Of a DNA stretch of 64,000 nucleotides, positions 43,967 to 53,923 are shown one piece after another. The notes beneath the pieces are model-generated. The model did no database searches, was not told the DNA's origin, and saw only the letters and a program-made list of their open reading frames with translations. The position numbers were made by a program, and so were the translations under genes. Origin of the DNA: Ferruginibacter sp. (GTDB taxonomy: Bacteria; Bacteroidota; Bacteroidia; Chitinophagales; Chitinophagaceae). The stretch covers positions 62,001 to 126,000 of the forward strand of contig JABFQZ010000012.1 of NCBI GenBank assembly GCA_013141435.1, in the 5' to 3' direction. How positions within the stretch are numbered: position 1 is the first letter of the stretch; every line of letters starts with the position of its first letter.

Positions 43967-44884
43967 TTAAATTGAAATAAGATGAGATAAGAGATTGCCT
44001 TTAGCTAACTTTTGCATAATGAAATTACTGCTTAACCATTTTATGGTTTGATCTTTTTTAAACCATGTTAATTGTCTTTTGGCATAATGTCTTGTATTTT
44101 GCTTTATTAATTCTGCAGCTCTGTAAAGTGGTATTTTATTGTCGAAAAAATCGTAAAATTCATTGTAACCTACAGTTTGTAAAGCATTGAGGTTTTTAAA
44201 TTCTACTAAAGATCTTACTTCTTTTTCTAATCCAAATTTTATCATTAAATCTACTCTTTGGTTTATTCTTTTGTACAACAATTCTCTATCAATATCAATT
44301 CCAATTTTTATGATATTAAAATCTCTTTCCTTTCTTTGTTTTTGTTGATAAAATAAAATAGAGTTTCCTGTACCTCTAATTACTTCCAATGCCCTAATCA
44401 TTCTGTGAGGGTTTTTTATTTCTCCTTTTTCAAAAAAAAGTGGGTCTTCTAATTTAATTGTGTCTTGTAGCCATGTAATACCTAGAGATAAATATTTTTG
44501 CAAAATTTCAATTTTTATTGAAGTGTCAACTTCCTCTATTTCGTCGAAGCCATTGCAAAATGCATCTATGTATAAGCCAGAGCCACCGCATATAACAGCT
44601 ACAGTATTATTTTCAAAAATTGTTTCTACTGCCTTTATTGCATACTTTTCAAAAACAACAGCATTTACTTCTTCAGTTATACTATGTGAGTTTATAAAAT
44701 AATGTTTTACAAAATGCAATTGCTCACCACTTGGTTTGGCTACACCAATATTTAATTCTTTAAAACATTGTCTGCTATCGGCCGAAATAATTTGAGTTTT
44801 AAAGTGTCTTGCTATTTCTACAGCAATATCAGTTTTTCCGCTTGCAGTGGGACCACAAATTATAATACAAGTATTTTTTTTCAT
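43967..44884 (-). CDS. miaA: tRNA dimethylallyltransferase
   Basis: A 305-residue enzyme that adds the isopentenyl group to A37 of tRNAs reading UNN codons. The P-loop is GPTASGKT (10-17), followed by SADSRQCFKELNIGVAKPS (35-53) and GGSGLYIDAFCNG (about 100-112). Length matches the family. It is probably monocistronic, 29 bases after the PRiA4b-like gene stop. Confidence 0.95.
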   Translation of the reverse strand: MKKNTCIIICGPTASGKTDIAVEIARHFKTQIISADSRQCFKELNIGVAKPSGEQLHFVKHYFINSHSITEEVNAVVFEKYAIKAVETIFENNTVAVICGGSGLYIDAFCNGFDEIEEVDTSIKIEILQKYLSLGITWLQDTIKLEDPLFFEKGEIKNPHRMIRALEVIRGTGNSILFYQQKQRKERDFNIIKIGIDIDRELLYKRINQRVDLMIKFGLEKEVRSLVEFKNLNALQTVGYNEFYDFFDNKIPLYRAAELIKQNTRHYAKRQLTWFKKDQTIKWLSSNFIMQKLAKGNLLSHLISI

Positions 44885-44913
44885 AGTTGTAAATAATTTA
44901 CAATAGTATAATT

Positions 44914-45495
44914 TTAAAAATCTTCGTTGGCTTCAAATTCGATTTCGTCGCTTTGTTCATCATTGGCTTCATTAATTTCGCCTTCTTCCCCTTCTTCTCC
45001 AAAGCCATCTTGCATGGCATCCGATTTTAAATCGTATTTTTCTTCCATTTCGGCAAGGCGCTTATCTATTAAACCTTTTGTGCCATATTGCGATGGTGCT
45101 ATTCCTTCTTTTCGCAAGCAGCAAGGATATATTAATTTTATACTTTCAGTTTTATCAACTGCAATAAGTTCTACTGCAAACAACCAACCCTTTACAAAAT
45201 CATATTCAAAAATAAATTTTTGATTCGGATCTTTTATTTCAGATCCAATAATAGTTTCAGACATAATTAAAGGCTCGGCCTTATATAATTTATCGTATTT
45301 TTCTACCGAAATTTCTCGGCCTCTTTGCCAGTCATCATTGCTTCTATAAAATGTTGCAGCATGCTTTTTATCAAATTCGTATGATATTAGTATTGCTTCG
45401 TGAAGTTCAAAAAATGAGTTTGTATGTTTAATTGCAATATCTCTATATATACTTTCATCTTCCTGAAAATAAACCCTAAACTTTAAAATAGCCAT
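44914..45495 (-). CDS. PRiA4b ORF-3-like protein
   Basis: A 193-residue protein with a plasmid pRiA4b ORF-3-like domain (pfam PRiA4_ORF3): LKFRVYFQEDESIYRDIAIKHTNSFFELHEAI at the start and FIFEYDFVKGWLFAVELI around residue 93-110. Residues 160-193 are strongly acidic (Glu/Asp-rich tail), probably disordered. Despite the family name, nothing here points to a mobile element. The role is unknown; members are often linked to nucleic-acid or stress functions. It ends 29 bases from miaA on the same strand. Confidence 0.82.
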   Translation of the reverse strand: MAILKFRVYFQEDESIYRDIAIKHTNSFFELHEAILISYEFDKKHAATFYRSNDDWQRGREISVEKYDKLYKAEPLIMSETIIGSEIKDPNQKFIFEYDFVKGWLFAVELIAVDKTESIKLIYPCCLRKEGIAPSQYGTKGLIDKRLAEMEEKYDLKSDAMQDGFGEEGEEGEINEANDEQSDEIEFEANEDF

Positions 45496-45541
45496 AAAGT
45501 AAAATTACATGTTTTTATAAATAATAATTTTCAAATAATTT

Positions 45542-46957
45542 TTAAACCACTTTAATATTCATTTGCTTTCCTATATCTAGCATAAAAGAATAAGCTGTAT
45601 CATAATCATTTCTTATATCGCCATCTAAAATGGCATTTCTTATTTTATCTTTTATTATCCCTATTTCTTTGGATGGTGGTAAATTAAAAGTGCTCATAAT
45701 AATTTCGCCAGTTATTGGCGGTTGCCAATTTCGTAAATTATCAGTAGCTTCTACTTCTTTGCATCGGGCACTCACTATTTCAAAATTTTCTAAAAAACGT
45801 TTTACTTTTTGCTTGTTTTTAGATGTAATGTCGGCATTACAAAGTTTCATTAAACTATCTATATCTTCTCCAGCATCAAAAAGTAATCGGCGTATAGCCG
45901 AATCGGTAATATTTTCTTTTGTAAGGCTTATTGGTCTTAAATGCATTTCTACCATTTTTCTTACAAAACGCATTTTTTCATTTTGTGGCAGTTTCAATTG
46001 TTCAAAAATTTTAGGCACCATTCTTCCTCCTACAACTTCATGTCCATGAAATGTCCACCCATAGCCTTCTTCAAATTTTTTGGTATTTGGCTTAGCAATA
46101 TCATGCAATACGGCTGCCCAACGAAGCCAAATATCATCAGTTGTTTTTGCTATATTATCTACCACTTGCAAAGTATGATAAAAATTATCTTTATGGCCAA
46201 AACCATCTACAAATACTGCACCTGCAAGCAATACCATTTGCGGAAAAATAATTTTTAATAATCCTGTTTTATACAACAAATCAAAACCTATAGAAGGCTT
46301 TTGGCACATCAAAATTTTATTTATTTCATCTGCAATTCTTTCTTTGGTTATTATTTTTATTCTGTTGGCATTTTCTATTATTGCTTGTAATGTATTTGCA
46401 TCTATTTCAAATTGCAATTGGCTTGCAAATCTTATTGCACGCATCATACGCAATGGGTCGTCTATAAATGTTTGTGCAGGTGTTTGTGGAGTTTTTATTA
46501 TTTTTAATTCAATATCATTTATGCCGTTAAAAGGATCTACTAACTCTCCAAAATTATTTTCTTGTAAACTTATACCCATTGCATTTATGGTAAAGTCTCT
46601 TCTTAGTTGGTCTTCTTCTAAAGTGCCATTCTCAACTACTGGGTTTCTACTATTTTCGGTGTAACTTTCTTTTCTGGCACCAACAAATTCAATCTCTAAA
46701 TCATCTATTTTTATTTGTGCAGTACCATAGGTTTTAAAAATATGTACAATTGTATTTTTACCAAAAAGTTTTGCAGTTTCTTCGGCCAATGCAATCCCAT
46801 TACCTACACAAACTACATCAATATCTTTTGTAGGTCGTCCAATAATTTTATCTCTTACAAAACCACCTACAATATAACTACTTACTTCAAGTACTTTTGA
46901 AGCCGCAGCTATTTTGTCGAAAATTATTTTTTCTTCTGCTGTACAGTTTATTTTCAT
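45542..46957 (-). CDS. cca: tRNA nucleotidyltransferase (CCA-adding) with HD domain
   Basis: A 471-residue class II nucleotidyltransferase that builds or repairs the tRNA CCA end. I chose the ATG at 46957, since a TTG three codons upstream would overlap the candidate -7 box. It has SYIVGGFVRDKIIGRPTKDIDVV near the start, RRDFTINAMGIS (about 107-118), DDPLRMMRAIRFASQL and an HD domain around HDIAKPNTKKFE. Poly(A) polymerase-like activity is possible in the same family. Confidence 0.92.
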   Translation of the reverse strand: MKINCTAEEKIIFDKIAAASKVLEVSSYIVGGFVRDKIIGRPTKDIDVVCVGNGIALAEETAKLFGKNTIVHIFKTYGTAQIKIDDLEIEFVGARKESYTENSRNPVVENGTLEEDQLRRDFTINAMGISLQENNFGELVDPFNGINDIELKIIKTPQTPAQTFIDDPLRMMRAIRFASQLQFEIDANTLQAIIENANRIKIITKERIADEINKILMCQKPSIGFDLLYKTGLLKIIFPQMVLLAGAVFVDGFGHKDNFYHTLQVVDNIAKTTDDIWLRWAAVLHDIAKPNTKKFEEGYGWTFHGHEVVGGRMVPKIFEQLKLPQNEKMRFVRKMVEMHLRPISLTKENITDSAIRRLLFDAGEDIDSLMKLCNADITSKNKQKVKRFLENFEIVSARCKEVEATDNLRNWQPPITGEIIMSTFNLPPSKEIGIIKDKIRNAILDGDIRNDYDTAYSFMLDIGKQMNIKVV

Positions 46958-46963
46958 TGGTTG

Positions 46964-46971
46964 CAAAAATA
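46964..46971 (-). promoter_or_regulatory. Candidate -7 box for cca, very close to the start
   Basis: On the minus strand TATTTTTG matches TAnnTTTG exactly and ends 6 bases before the ATG at 46957. No -33 TTG is seen. Confidence 0.35.
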
Positions 46972-47074
46972 CGTTTATAAATTAATAGCTAGAATGGATT
47001 ATTATATATTTTAAAAATTAGAAATTAAACATCAAATTTGCAAATATTCTGTAAATTTTTTCTATCTTCAAACC

Positions 47075-49576
47075 ATGAGATTTTATTTTTGTTTTATTAT
47101 TTGTTTATTTGGATATTTAGGTTTTGCTCAAACAAAATATGCAACTATTGCTGGTATTGTTGTTGATGAAAATGATATTGCTGTTAAAAACGTTTCCATT
47201 GTTATTTTGGGGAAAAATTCGGGTATTTTAACTTCAGATACTGGCACTTTTACATTAAAAGTACCAGCACAAAAATCGGTAGCACTTATATTTTCTTTTG
47301 TTGGCTATGCTGAGCAACAAAAGAATTTTTTTTTAAGCAATGATGAAGTCGAAAAAATTACAGTACAACTAAAAAGATCAGGTAAATTATTAGAAACAGT
47401 AGTAGTTGGAGGCGATAAAGAAAGAAAAGAAATTGGCATAATAAAAATAAACCCAAAAACAGCCACAGTTTTGCCAAGTACAGTTGGTGGGGTAGAAGGA
47501 TTAATAAAAACACTTGTAGGTAGTAACAATGAGTTATCATCGCAATACAATGTACGTGGTGGCAACTACGACGAAAACCTTGTTTACATAAATGATTTTG
47601 AAATTTATAGACCATATTTAGTTAGTAGTGGGCAGCAAGAAGGGTTAAGTTTAATAAACCCCGAAATGACTAGAAATATTAATTTTTATACAGGCGGTTT
47701 TCAAAGTAAGTATGGCGATAAAATGAGTAGTGTGCTGGATATTCAATATAAAAAACCTACAGCGTTTAGTGGCTCTGCTTATGTAAGTTTTTTAGAGCAA
47801 GGGTTACAATTAGAAGGAACTTCAAAAAATAGCAAGGTTACATACTTGGCTGCTGTACGAAATAAAAGTAATAAAAATATTGTAAGTAATCAACCTACAG
47901 TTGGTGCTTATATTCCTTCTGCATCAGATTTTCAAGGGTTTATAACATATAAAGTTTCTCAAAAATTTCAATTAGAAGTATTAAGTATTTTTTCTACTGC
48001 TAAGTTTACCTATTATCCCGAGTCTGTAAAGAAAACTTCTTCTGTTTTTTCTCCATTTTTTACTGCTAACCTTGGTTTAGATGTAAATTTTGAAGGGCAA
48101 GAAAAAGATAATTATGCTACAAGTTTATTTGGGATAACCTTACTTCAAAACTTAAATGCTAAAGTAAAATTGAAGTGGATGTTGAGCCAATTTAAAGACA
48201 ATGAAAAAGAAAATTATGATATATCGGGTTCATACATTTTTGGCGACAGAGATTTTGATAAAAATAGCGCAACCTTTGGGCAAATAACCAATCCATTGGG
48301 AGCAGGCTATTATCAAAATTATGCTCGTAATGTTTTAAATATTCAATCATATAATCTAGGTCATAAGGGTAGCTATGATGCTAAAAAGCATTTTGTACAA
48401 TGGGGTTTATCGGTAGAGCAAGTAAAAATTATTGACAAATTAGCTCAATTTGAATTTAGAGACTCGGCAGGTTATTCATTACCATATACTCCAAGTGTTT
48501 TATCTATTTTTAATGCTCAAAACAGCACTGCTAATTTAAGTATTTACAAATATAATGGCTATGTACAAGATAATATTAAGCTATCAAAAAGTAAAAATGA
48601 TATAACCTTACAAACTGGTGTACGGTTCAATTATAATAATTTGAATAATCAAATACTAATAAGCCCAAGAGCACAGTTGAGTTATAAACCATTTGGTAAA
48701 AAAGATATTGTTTATAAATTAGCCGGTGGTATTTATAATCAACCACCTTTTTACAGAGAGTTACGTAAAAATGATGGCAGTTTAAATACCAATATTAAAG
48801 CACAAAAAAGTACACAAATTGTAGCTGGTATCGATTATAATTTTAAAGCCTTTGGCAATAGGATTTTGCGATTTACAACCGAGGCTTATTACAAAAACAT
48901 GACCAATGTTATACCTTACGATATTGATAATGTAAAAATTAGATATAGTGGCGAAAATAATGCAAAAGCCTATGCAACTGGTATTGAATTTAGATTGTTT
49001 GGCGAATTAGTAAAAGATGCCGAAAGTTGGTTAAGTGTAGGCATTATGCGTACAAGAGAAAACTTAAATAACGATAAATATTACACATATAAAAATGCCG
49101 CAGGAGAAATAATTACAGCAAATACTATAGATAGGGTAGTAGCAGATAGTATACAAAACGAAGTAGGAATGCTACGTCGTCCAAGCGATAGGTTAATAAC
49201 AGTAGGATTATATTTGGAAGATTATTTAACAACAAATAAAAATTTTAAAGTGCATCTAAATGCTATTTATGGTAGTAATATGGTGTACAATATTCCTGGG
49301 TCGGTAAAGTATAGAAATGGTTTAATAATAAACCCATATATAAGAGTAGATATGGGTTTTAGCGCCTTACTACTTAGCGAAAAAAGTATGAGAAGAAGCC
49401 ATAACCCTTTAAAAAAATTTGAAAATATTTGGGCAAGTTTAGAAGTGTTTAATATAATAAATAGAGAAAATACTATTTCGTTTCAGCTTATAAAAGACTT
49501 TTCAAATACAGTATATGCTTTACCAAACAGGCTTACACCAAGGCTTTTAAATTTAAAAATTATTGGAAAATTTTAA
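47075..49576 (+). CDS. TonB-dependent outer membrane receptor
   Basis: An 833-residue receptor. It has a signal peptide (1-18), a carboxypeptidase-regulatory-like N-terminal domain (about 25-105), a plug domain with VEGLIKTLVGSNNELSSQYNVRGGNYDEN (about 145-173), and a 22-strand-type barrel to the C-terminal NLKIIGKF. No SusD partner gene is adjacent, so glycan uptake by a Sus pair is unlikely. The cargo is unknown (siderophore, peptide or similar). Confidence 0.9.
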   Translation: MRFYFCFIICLFGYLGFAQTKYATIAGIVVDENDIAVKNVSIVILGKNSGILTSDTGTFTLKVPAQKSVALIFSFVGYAEQQKNFFLSNDEVEKITVQLKRSGKLLETVVVGGDKERKEIGIIKINPKTATVLPSTVGGVEGLIKTLVGSNNELSSQYNVRGGNYDENLVYINDFEIYRPYLVSSGQQEGLSLINPEMTRNINFYTGGFQSKYGDKMSSVLDIQYKKPTAFSGSAYVSFLEQGLQLEGTSKNSKVTYLAAVRNKSNKNIVSNQPTVGAYIPSASDFQGFITYKVSQKFQLEVLSIFSTAKFTYYPESVKKTSSVFSPFFTANLGLDVNFEGQEKDNYATSLFGITLLQNLNAKVKLKWMLSQFKDNEKENYDISGSYIFGDRDFDKNSATFGQITNPLGAGYYQNYARNVLNIQSYNLGHKGSYDAKKHFVQWGLSVEQVKIIDKLAQFEFRDSAGYSLPYTPSVLSIFNAQNSTANLSIYKYNGYVQDNIKLSKSKNDITLQTGVRFNYNNLNNQILISPRAQLSYKPFGKKDIVYKLAGGIYNQPPFYRELRKNDGSLNTNIKAQKSTQIVAGIDYNFKAFGNRILRFTTEAYYKNMTNVIPYDIDNVKIRYSGENNAKAYATGIEFRLFGELVKDAESWLSVGIMRTRENLNNDKYYTYKNAAGEIITANTIDRVVADSIQNEVGMLRRPSDRLITVGLYLEDYLTTNKNFKVHLNAIYGSNMVYNIPGSVKYRNGLIINPYIRVDMGFSALLLSEKSMRRSHNPLKKFENIWASLEVFNIINRENTISFQLIKDFSNTVYALPNRLTPRLLNLKIIGKF

Positions 49577-49692
49577 ATAATACATATTCACATTTTTATT
49601 TTTTTATGTGCATATTTTAATAGTAATCTATAATACCTATGTTTTACATTTGAAATAGAATGAACTTTATTTTTAATTAAACCAACACAAAA

Positions 49693-50670
49693 TTGACAGA
49701 AGCAATAATCAATTTAGAAAATGTAAATCCTATTGAATTTTTTGGAGTTAACAACGGCAAGCTCGATATTCTGAAAAAAAAATTTCCATTATTAAAAATA
49801 TTAAGTAGAGGTACACTTATAAAACTTACTGGTGCCGAAGAGCAAATAGAACAAGCAAAAGAAAAAATAGATTTGCTCTTAAAATATTTGGAACGAAGTG
49901 GACACATGAGTGAAAATTATTTTACACAAATACTTGGTGGCGATGATGAAAAAGCAATAGATAATTTTATAGAAAGAAACCCTGCAGATGTATTGGTTTT
50001 TGGCCCAAATGGCAATACAATAAGAGCTCGTACAAGCAACCAAAAGTTAATGGTGCAAGCCTGCGATAAAAATGATATTGTTTTTGCTATTGGCCCAGCA
50101 GGTACTGGTAAAACTTATACAGCAGTAGCATTAGCAGTAAGAGCGCTGAAAAATAAAACTGTAAAAAAAATAATATTAACTAGACCAGCCGTAGAAGCTG
50201 GAGAAAGCCTTGGTTTTTTACCAGGCGATTTAAAAGAAAAAATTGACCCATATCTTCGTCCTTTATACGATGCGTTAGATGATATGATACCAGCCGATAA
50301 ATTGGCTTATTATATGACCACACGTACTATTGAAATAGCTCCATTAGCCTATATGCGTGGACGTACTTTAGACAATGCTTTTATAATATTAGATGAAGCT
50401 CAAAATACCAACGACCTACAAATAAAAATGTTTCTTACTCGTATTGGCCCAAATGCAAAAGCTATAATTACTGGCGACCCTACACAAGTAGATTTGCCAA
50501 GGAATATGCAAAGTGGACTTTGGAGAGCTACAAGATTATTACAAAATATTGATGGAATTGCTCATATTGCATTAAGTGAAGAAGATGTAGTACGTCACAA
50601 ATTGGTAAAAGCAATAATTAAAGCATACAATAAAGACGATGCTAGGTTAACAGATGAAAAAGGGAAATAG
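49693..50670 (+). CDS. phoH: PhoH family ATPase
   Basis: A 325-residue PhoH-like P-loop ATPase, probably RNA-related. The start is TTG at 49693, because the next Met codon is internal (residue 72) and the N-terminal [16 protein letters not shown] sequence is family-like. Walker A is GPAGTGKT (134-141), Walker B is [10 protein letters not shown] (about 231-240), with GDPTQVDLP shortly after. A TACATTTG box at 49645-49652 is a possible -7 element. It converges with ispD after 3 bases. Confidence 0.93.
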   Translation: MTEAIINLENVNPIEFFGVNNGKLDILKKKFPLLKILSRGTLIKLTGAEEQIEQAKEKIDLLLKYLERSGHMSENYFTQILGGDDEKAIDNFIERNPADVLVFGPNGNTIRARTSNQKLMVQACDKNDIVFAIGPAGTGKTYTAVALAVRALKNKTVKKIILTRPAVEAGESLGFLPGDLKEKIDPYLRPLYDALDDMIPADKLAYYMTTRTIEIAPLAYMRGRTLDNAFIILDEAQNTNDLQIKMFLTRIGPNAKAIITGDPTQVDLPRNMQSGLWRATRLLQNIDGIAHIALSEEDVVRHKLVKAIIKAYNKDDARLTDEKGK

Positions 50671-50673
50671 AAA

Positions 50674-51342
50674 TTATGATTTTAGCAAAGCTTCAGCCAA
50701 AGTTAAATCTAATGGTTTGGTAATTTTTATATTTTCTTCATCGCCTTGTACCAACGATATTTTTAAACCAAATGCTTCTACAACTGTAGCTTCATCGGTA
50801 AATTTATCTTTATAATCGATATTAAAAGATGGCTTTAAAATTTTGCCATGAAACGCTTGTGGAGTTTGTACTAATTTTATAAAGTTTCTATCTATTGCAT
50901 CATTGCCACTATCATTTATTTGCCGTACACTATCTTTACAATCTAATACAGGTATAGCAGTACCATATTGCAATACACTTTCATAACATCTGTTTATTAA
51001 TGCTGTGCTTATCATTGGGCGTACCGCATCATGTACAAAAATTACATTGTCTTCCTCAGGTATTTGTGCTAATCCATTTTGCACCGAGTGAAAACGAGTA
51101 CGACCACCAACTACTATTTTAATATTCTTGTAATCAAAAAAGGCATCTATTATTTCTTGTCCAGCAGCAATATGTTCTTCGGGCAATACTAAAATTATTG
51201 TACAATCAGCAAAAGTTTTTAAAAATGCGTGAATAGCGTAATATAATACGGGCTTACTATTTAATAGTAAAAATTGTTTTGGAGTTGCACTATTCATTCT
51301 ACTACCGCTACCTCCTGCTACAATTATTGCATATTTTTTCAT
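50674..51342 (-). CDS. ispD: 2-C-methyl-D-erythritol 4-phosphate cytidylyltransferase
   Basis: A 222-residue enzyme of the MEP isoprenoid pathway that joins MEP to CTP. It has AGGSGSRMNSATPKQFLLL (9-27), FVHDAVRPMIST near residue 101-112 and DEATVVEAFG near the C-terminus (about 182-191). Length matches IspD and no IspF domain is fused. It follows the isoaspartyl peptidase gene by 8 bases and is probably co-transcribed. Confidence 0.95.
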   Translation of the reverse strand: MKKYAIIVAGGSGSRMNSATPKQFLLLNSKPVLYYAIHAFLKTFADCTIILVLPEEHIAAGQEIIDAFFDYKNIKIVVGGRTRFHSVQNGLAQIPEEDNVIFVHDAVRPMISTALINRCYESVLQYGTAIPVLDCKDSVRQINDSGNDAIDRNFIKLVQTPQAFHGKILKPSFNIDYKDKFTDEATVVEAFGLKISLVQGDEENIKITKPLDLTLAEALLKS

Positions 51343-51350
51343 TTGTAATT

Positions 51351-52301
51351 TTAATCTTTATAAATTCCAATTTTCTTTTCTCCATTGCTATTTTGCATAG
51401 CTCTATACATACCAGCGCTGTTAAACATCATGCTTATATTTCCAGAAGTATCTATACCAATCATGCCACCTTCTCCTTCAAGCTCTATTAATTTTTTATG
51501 TACTACTTCGTTCATTGCATCATGAAGATTCATATTTTTATACTCCATATGTGCAGCCACATCATAAGCTGCTACGGCTTTTATAAAAGGCTCTCCATGC
51601 CCAGTACAACTTATAGCACAAGTGGCATTATTTGCATAAGTTCCAGCTCCTAATATTGGGCTATCACCAATTCGTCCATATTTTTTATTTGTCATACCTC
51701 CAGTGCTGGTGCCAGCTGCAATATTGCCTTTGCTATCGCATGCTACTGCACCTACAGTACCAAATTTTTTATCTTTCATTAACTCTTCTAAACCTTGGTG
51801 TGTATGATCAAGCGAATAATTATCGCTATCTCTCATTGCTTTCCATTGGTCGTATCTAAATTGCGAAAAGAAAAACTCATCAGGTTCTAATTTTACACCT
51901 TGTTTTAAAGCAAAATCATTTGCACCTTTTCCACTTAAAAATACATGATTGCTATTATGCATTACCTCAGCTGCTAACTCTATAGGATTACGAACATTAC
52001 GTACAGCTGCTACTGCTCCTGCATCTCTATTTTTGCCATCCATTATGGCTGCATCCATTTCCTGCACACCTTTTTTTGTAAATACCGAACCTCTGCCTGC
52101 GTTAAAAAGTAAATTATCTTCTAGCACTACAATAGCAGCTTTTACTGCATTTGTTGCACAACCATCTTGCTCCAAAACCGCATAGCCAGCCGTTAGTGCA
52201 TCGTCCAATGCTTTCAAATATGCTGCTTCTAACTCTGGTGTCATATCTTCTTTTAAAATTGTACCAGCACCACCATGAATTGCTATTGAAAATTGTTGCA
52301 T
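51351..52301 (-). CDS. Isoaspartyl peptidase / L-asparaginase (Ntn hydrolase)
   Basis: A 316-residue plant-type asparaginase or beta-aspartyl peptidase that autocleaves before the catalytic Thr. The Thr is at 182 in KKFGTVGAVACDSKG, with GTSTGGMTNKKYGRIGDSPILGAGTYA downstream. The family hydrolyses isoaspartyl dipeptides and asparagine. No signal peptide is present, so it acts in the cytoplasm. Its role in protein repair waste handling would match pcm in the same genome (inference). Confidence 0.92.
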   Translation of the reverse strand: MQQFSIAIHGGAGTILKEDMTPELEAAYLKALDDALTAGYAVLEQDGCATNAVKAAIVVLEDNLLFNAGRGSVFTKKGVQEMDAAIMDGKNRDAGAVAAVRNVRNPIELAAEVMHNSNHVFLSGKGANDFALKQGVKLEPDEFFFSQFRYDQWKAMRDSDNYSLDHTHQGLEELMKDKKFGTVGAVACDSKGNIAAGTSTGGMTNKKYGRIGDSPILGAGTYANNATCAISCTGHGEPFIKAVAAYDVAAHMEYKNMNLHDAMNEVVHKKLIELEGEGGMIGIDTSGNISMMFNSAGMYRAMQNSNGEKKIGIYKD

Positions 52302-52404
52302 AATTTTTAATTTTTTTAAAAAATATTATTGCTTTTTATAAGGTCATACAATGTTTTTCTCTTTTAGAAAAATAGAAAACTTTTGCACCAAAATAAATAC
52401 TATA

Positions 52405-53835
52405 TTATTGTTTATTTTTTGACACCGCCAAATAATAAAGCGGAATTCCTGCTAAAACAATTGCTAAACCCCAGCCAGCATATACAGGACTATAATAAAT
52501 TAATAAAGTGCAAAATACCAATGCCATTAATATATATATTGCTGGCAAAACAGGATAACCAAATGCTTTATAAGGTCTTTCTGCATCGGGTAATTTTTTT
52601 CGTAATATAAAAATACCAGCAATTGTAAGTGCATAAAATAATACAACTACAAACGAAATCATATCCAATAAGTTACCATATTTTCCACTCAAACATAATA
52701 TAGATGCAACAATACATTGCATCCACAATGCTACTTCGGGTACACCATTTTTATTTAGTGTTGCAGATTGTTTAAAAAATAATCCATCTTTTGCCATTGT
52801 ATAATATACTCTTGCTCCAGCAAGTATTAAGCCATTATTACACCCAAAGGTAGAAATCATAATCATTACAGCAATAAAATAAGTACCCATATCGCCAAAA
52901 ATAGATTTAGATGCAGCAAGAGCAACCCTATTGTTTTCAGCATCTGCTATATCATGGAGTGGCAATACATTTATATACATTAAATTGGCAAATACATATA
53001 TTACTGTTACAATTAAAGTTCCTAAAAATAAACTAAGTCCAATATTTTTTTTAGGGTTCTTTATTTCACCGGCTATAAATGTTACATTATTCCAAGCATC
53101 GCTACTAAAAATAGAGCCAGCCATAGATGCAGCAATAGCACCTATTAAAGCCGATAAACCAATTGGTGCCCACAAACCACCTTGTACAAAATCGCCAGCT
53201 GCATTTTTTTCTTGTTGCATAGCAGTAAAACCTGTTGCCCAGTTTTCGTTCCAAAAACTATGCTTTGCCAAAATAAAACCAAAAATAATTAAACTAAAAA
53301 GTGCAATAAGTTTTGCAGATGTAAAAAACCGTTGTATCATTTTACCACCTTCAATACCTTTAGTATTTATAAAGGTTAAAAATATAATTAGTAAAATAGA
53401 AACTATTTGCGCAGCAGAAATTGTTACAAAACCAAAATCAGCAATTATGTTTTTTTCACTTAATGCTGGTACTAAATAAGCAGCAAATTTGCTAAAAGCT
53501 ACACCTACTGCAGCTATTGTGGCGGTTTGTATTACTGCAAAAAAACTCCAACCATATAAAAAACCTGCAAGTGGGTTAAAGGCTTCTTTTAAGTAAACGT
53601 ACTGTCCGCCTGCTTTTGGGTACATAGCACTTAATTCGGCATAGCTTAGGGCAGCTACTAAGGTCATAAACCCAGTAATAAGCCACACAGCAATAAGCCA
53701 ACCAGCACTGCCTACATTACTTGTAATATCGGCACTTACAATAAAAATGCCCGAGCCTATCATTGAGCCTGCTACTATCATTGTAGCATCTATTAATCCT
53801 AACGATGGTTTAAAATCGTTTGTAGTTTCTGCCAT
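52405..53835 (-). CDS. APC superfamily amino acid permease
   Basis: A 476-residue integral membrane protein with about 12 hydrophobic segments. The N-terminal motif LGLIDATMIVAGSMIGSGIFIVSADI (about 13-38) is typical of the amino acid/polyamine/organocation superfamily, and ELSAMYPKAGGQYVYLKEAF (about 67-86) follows. It probably imports or exchanges neutral amino acids; which one cannot be read from the sequence. It stands alone, with a terminator upstream belonging to the OmpH-like gene. Confidence 0.9.
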   Translation of the reverse strand: MAETTNDFKPSLGLIDATMIVAGSMIGSGIFIVSADITSNVGSAGWLIAVWLITGFMTLVAALSYAELSAMYPKAGGQYVYLKEAFNPLAGFLYGWSFFAVIQTATIAAVGVAFSKFAAYLVPALSEKNIIADFGFVTISAAQIVSILLIIFLTFINTKGIEGGKMIQRFFTSAKLIALFSLIIFGFILAKHSFWNENWATGFTAMQQEKNAAGDFVQGGLWAPIGLSALIGAIAASMAGSIFSSDAWNNVTFIAGEIKNPKKNIGLSLFLGTLIVTVIYVFANLMYINVLPLHDIADAENNRVALAASKSIFGDMGTYFIAVMIMISTFGCNNGLILAGARVYYTMAKDGLFFKQSATLNKNGVPEVALWMQCIVASILCLSGKYGNLLDMISFVVVLFYALTIAGIFILRKKLPDAERPYKAFGYPVLPAIYILMALVFCTLLIYYSPVYAGWGLAIVLAGIPLYYLAVSKNKQ

Positions 53836-53852
53836 AATTTTATTTTAGATTG

Positions 53853-53867
53853 GCAATATAGTAAAAA
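53853..53867 (-). promoter_or_regulatory. Shared upstream motif for APC permease gene
   Basis: On the minus strand TTTTTACTATATTGC is identical to 54558-54572 upstream of the OmpH-like gene, 17 bases before the permease ATG. It is promoter-like and overlaps the terminator arm at 53863. Confidence 0.35.
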
Positions 53868-53906
53868 TAGAGATGCCAACTTTTAAAAGTTGGCATCTCT
53901 ATTTTT
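53863..53906 (-). terminator. Terminator of the OmpH-like gene
   Basis: A perfect palindrome centred at 53884/53885, with AGAGATGCCAAC/GTTGGCATCTCT arms and T-rich flanks on both strands. It lies 17 bases past the stop of the OmpH-like gene. Confidence 0.87.
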
Positions 53907-53923
53907 TATAATTTTATAATTTA

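Noticed and set aside
44914..45495. Plasmid or insertion-sequence origin suggested by the PRiA4b ORF-3 name
   Set aside because: No transposase, terminal inverted repeats or target duplications nearby, and base composition is like the neighbours.
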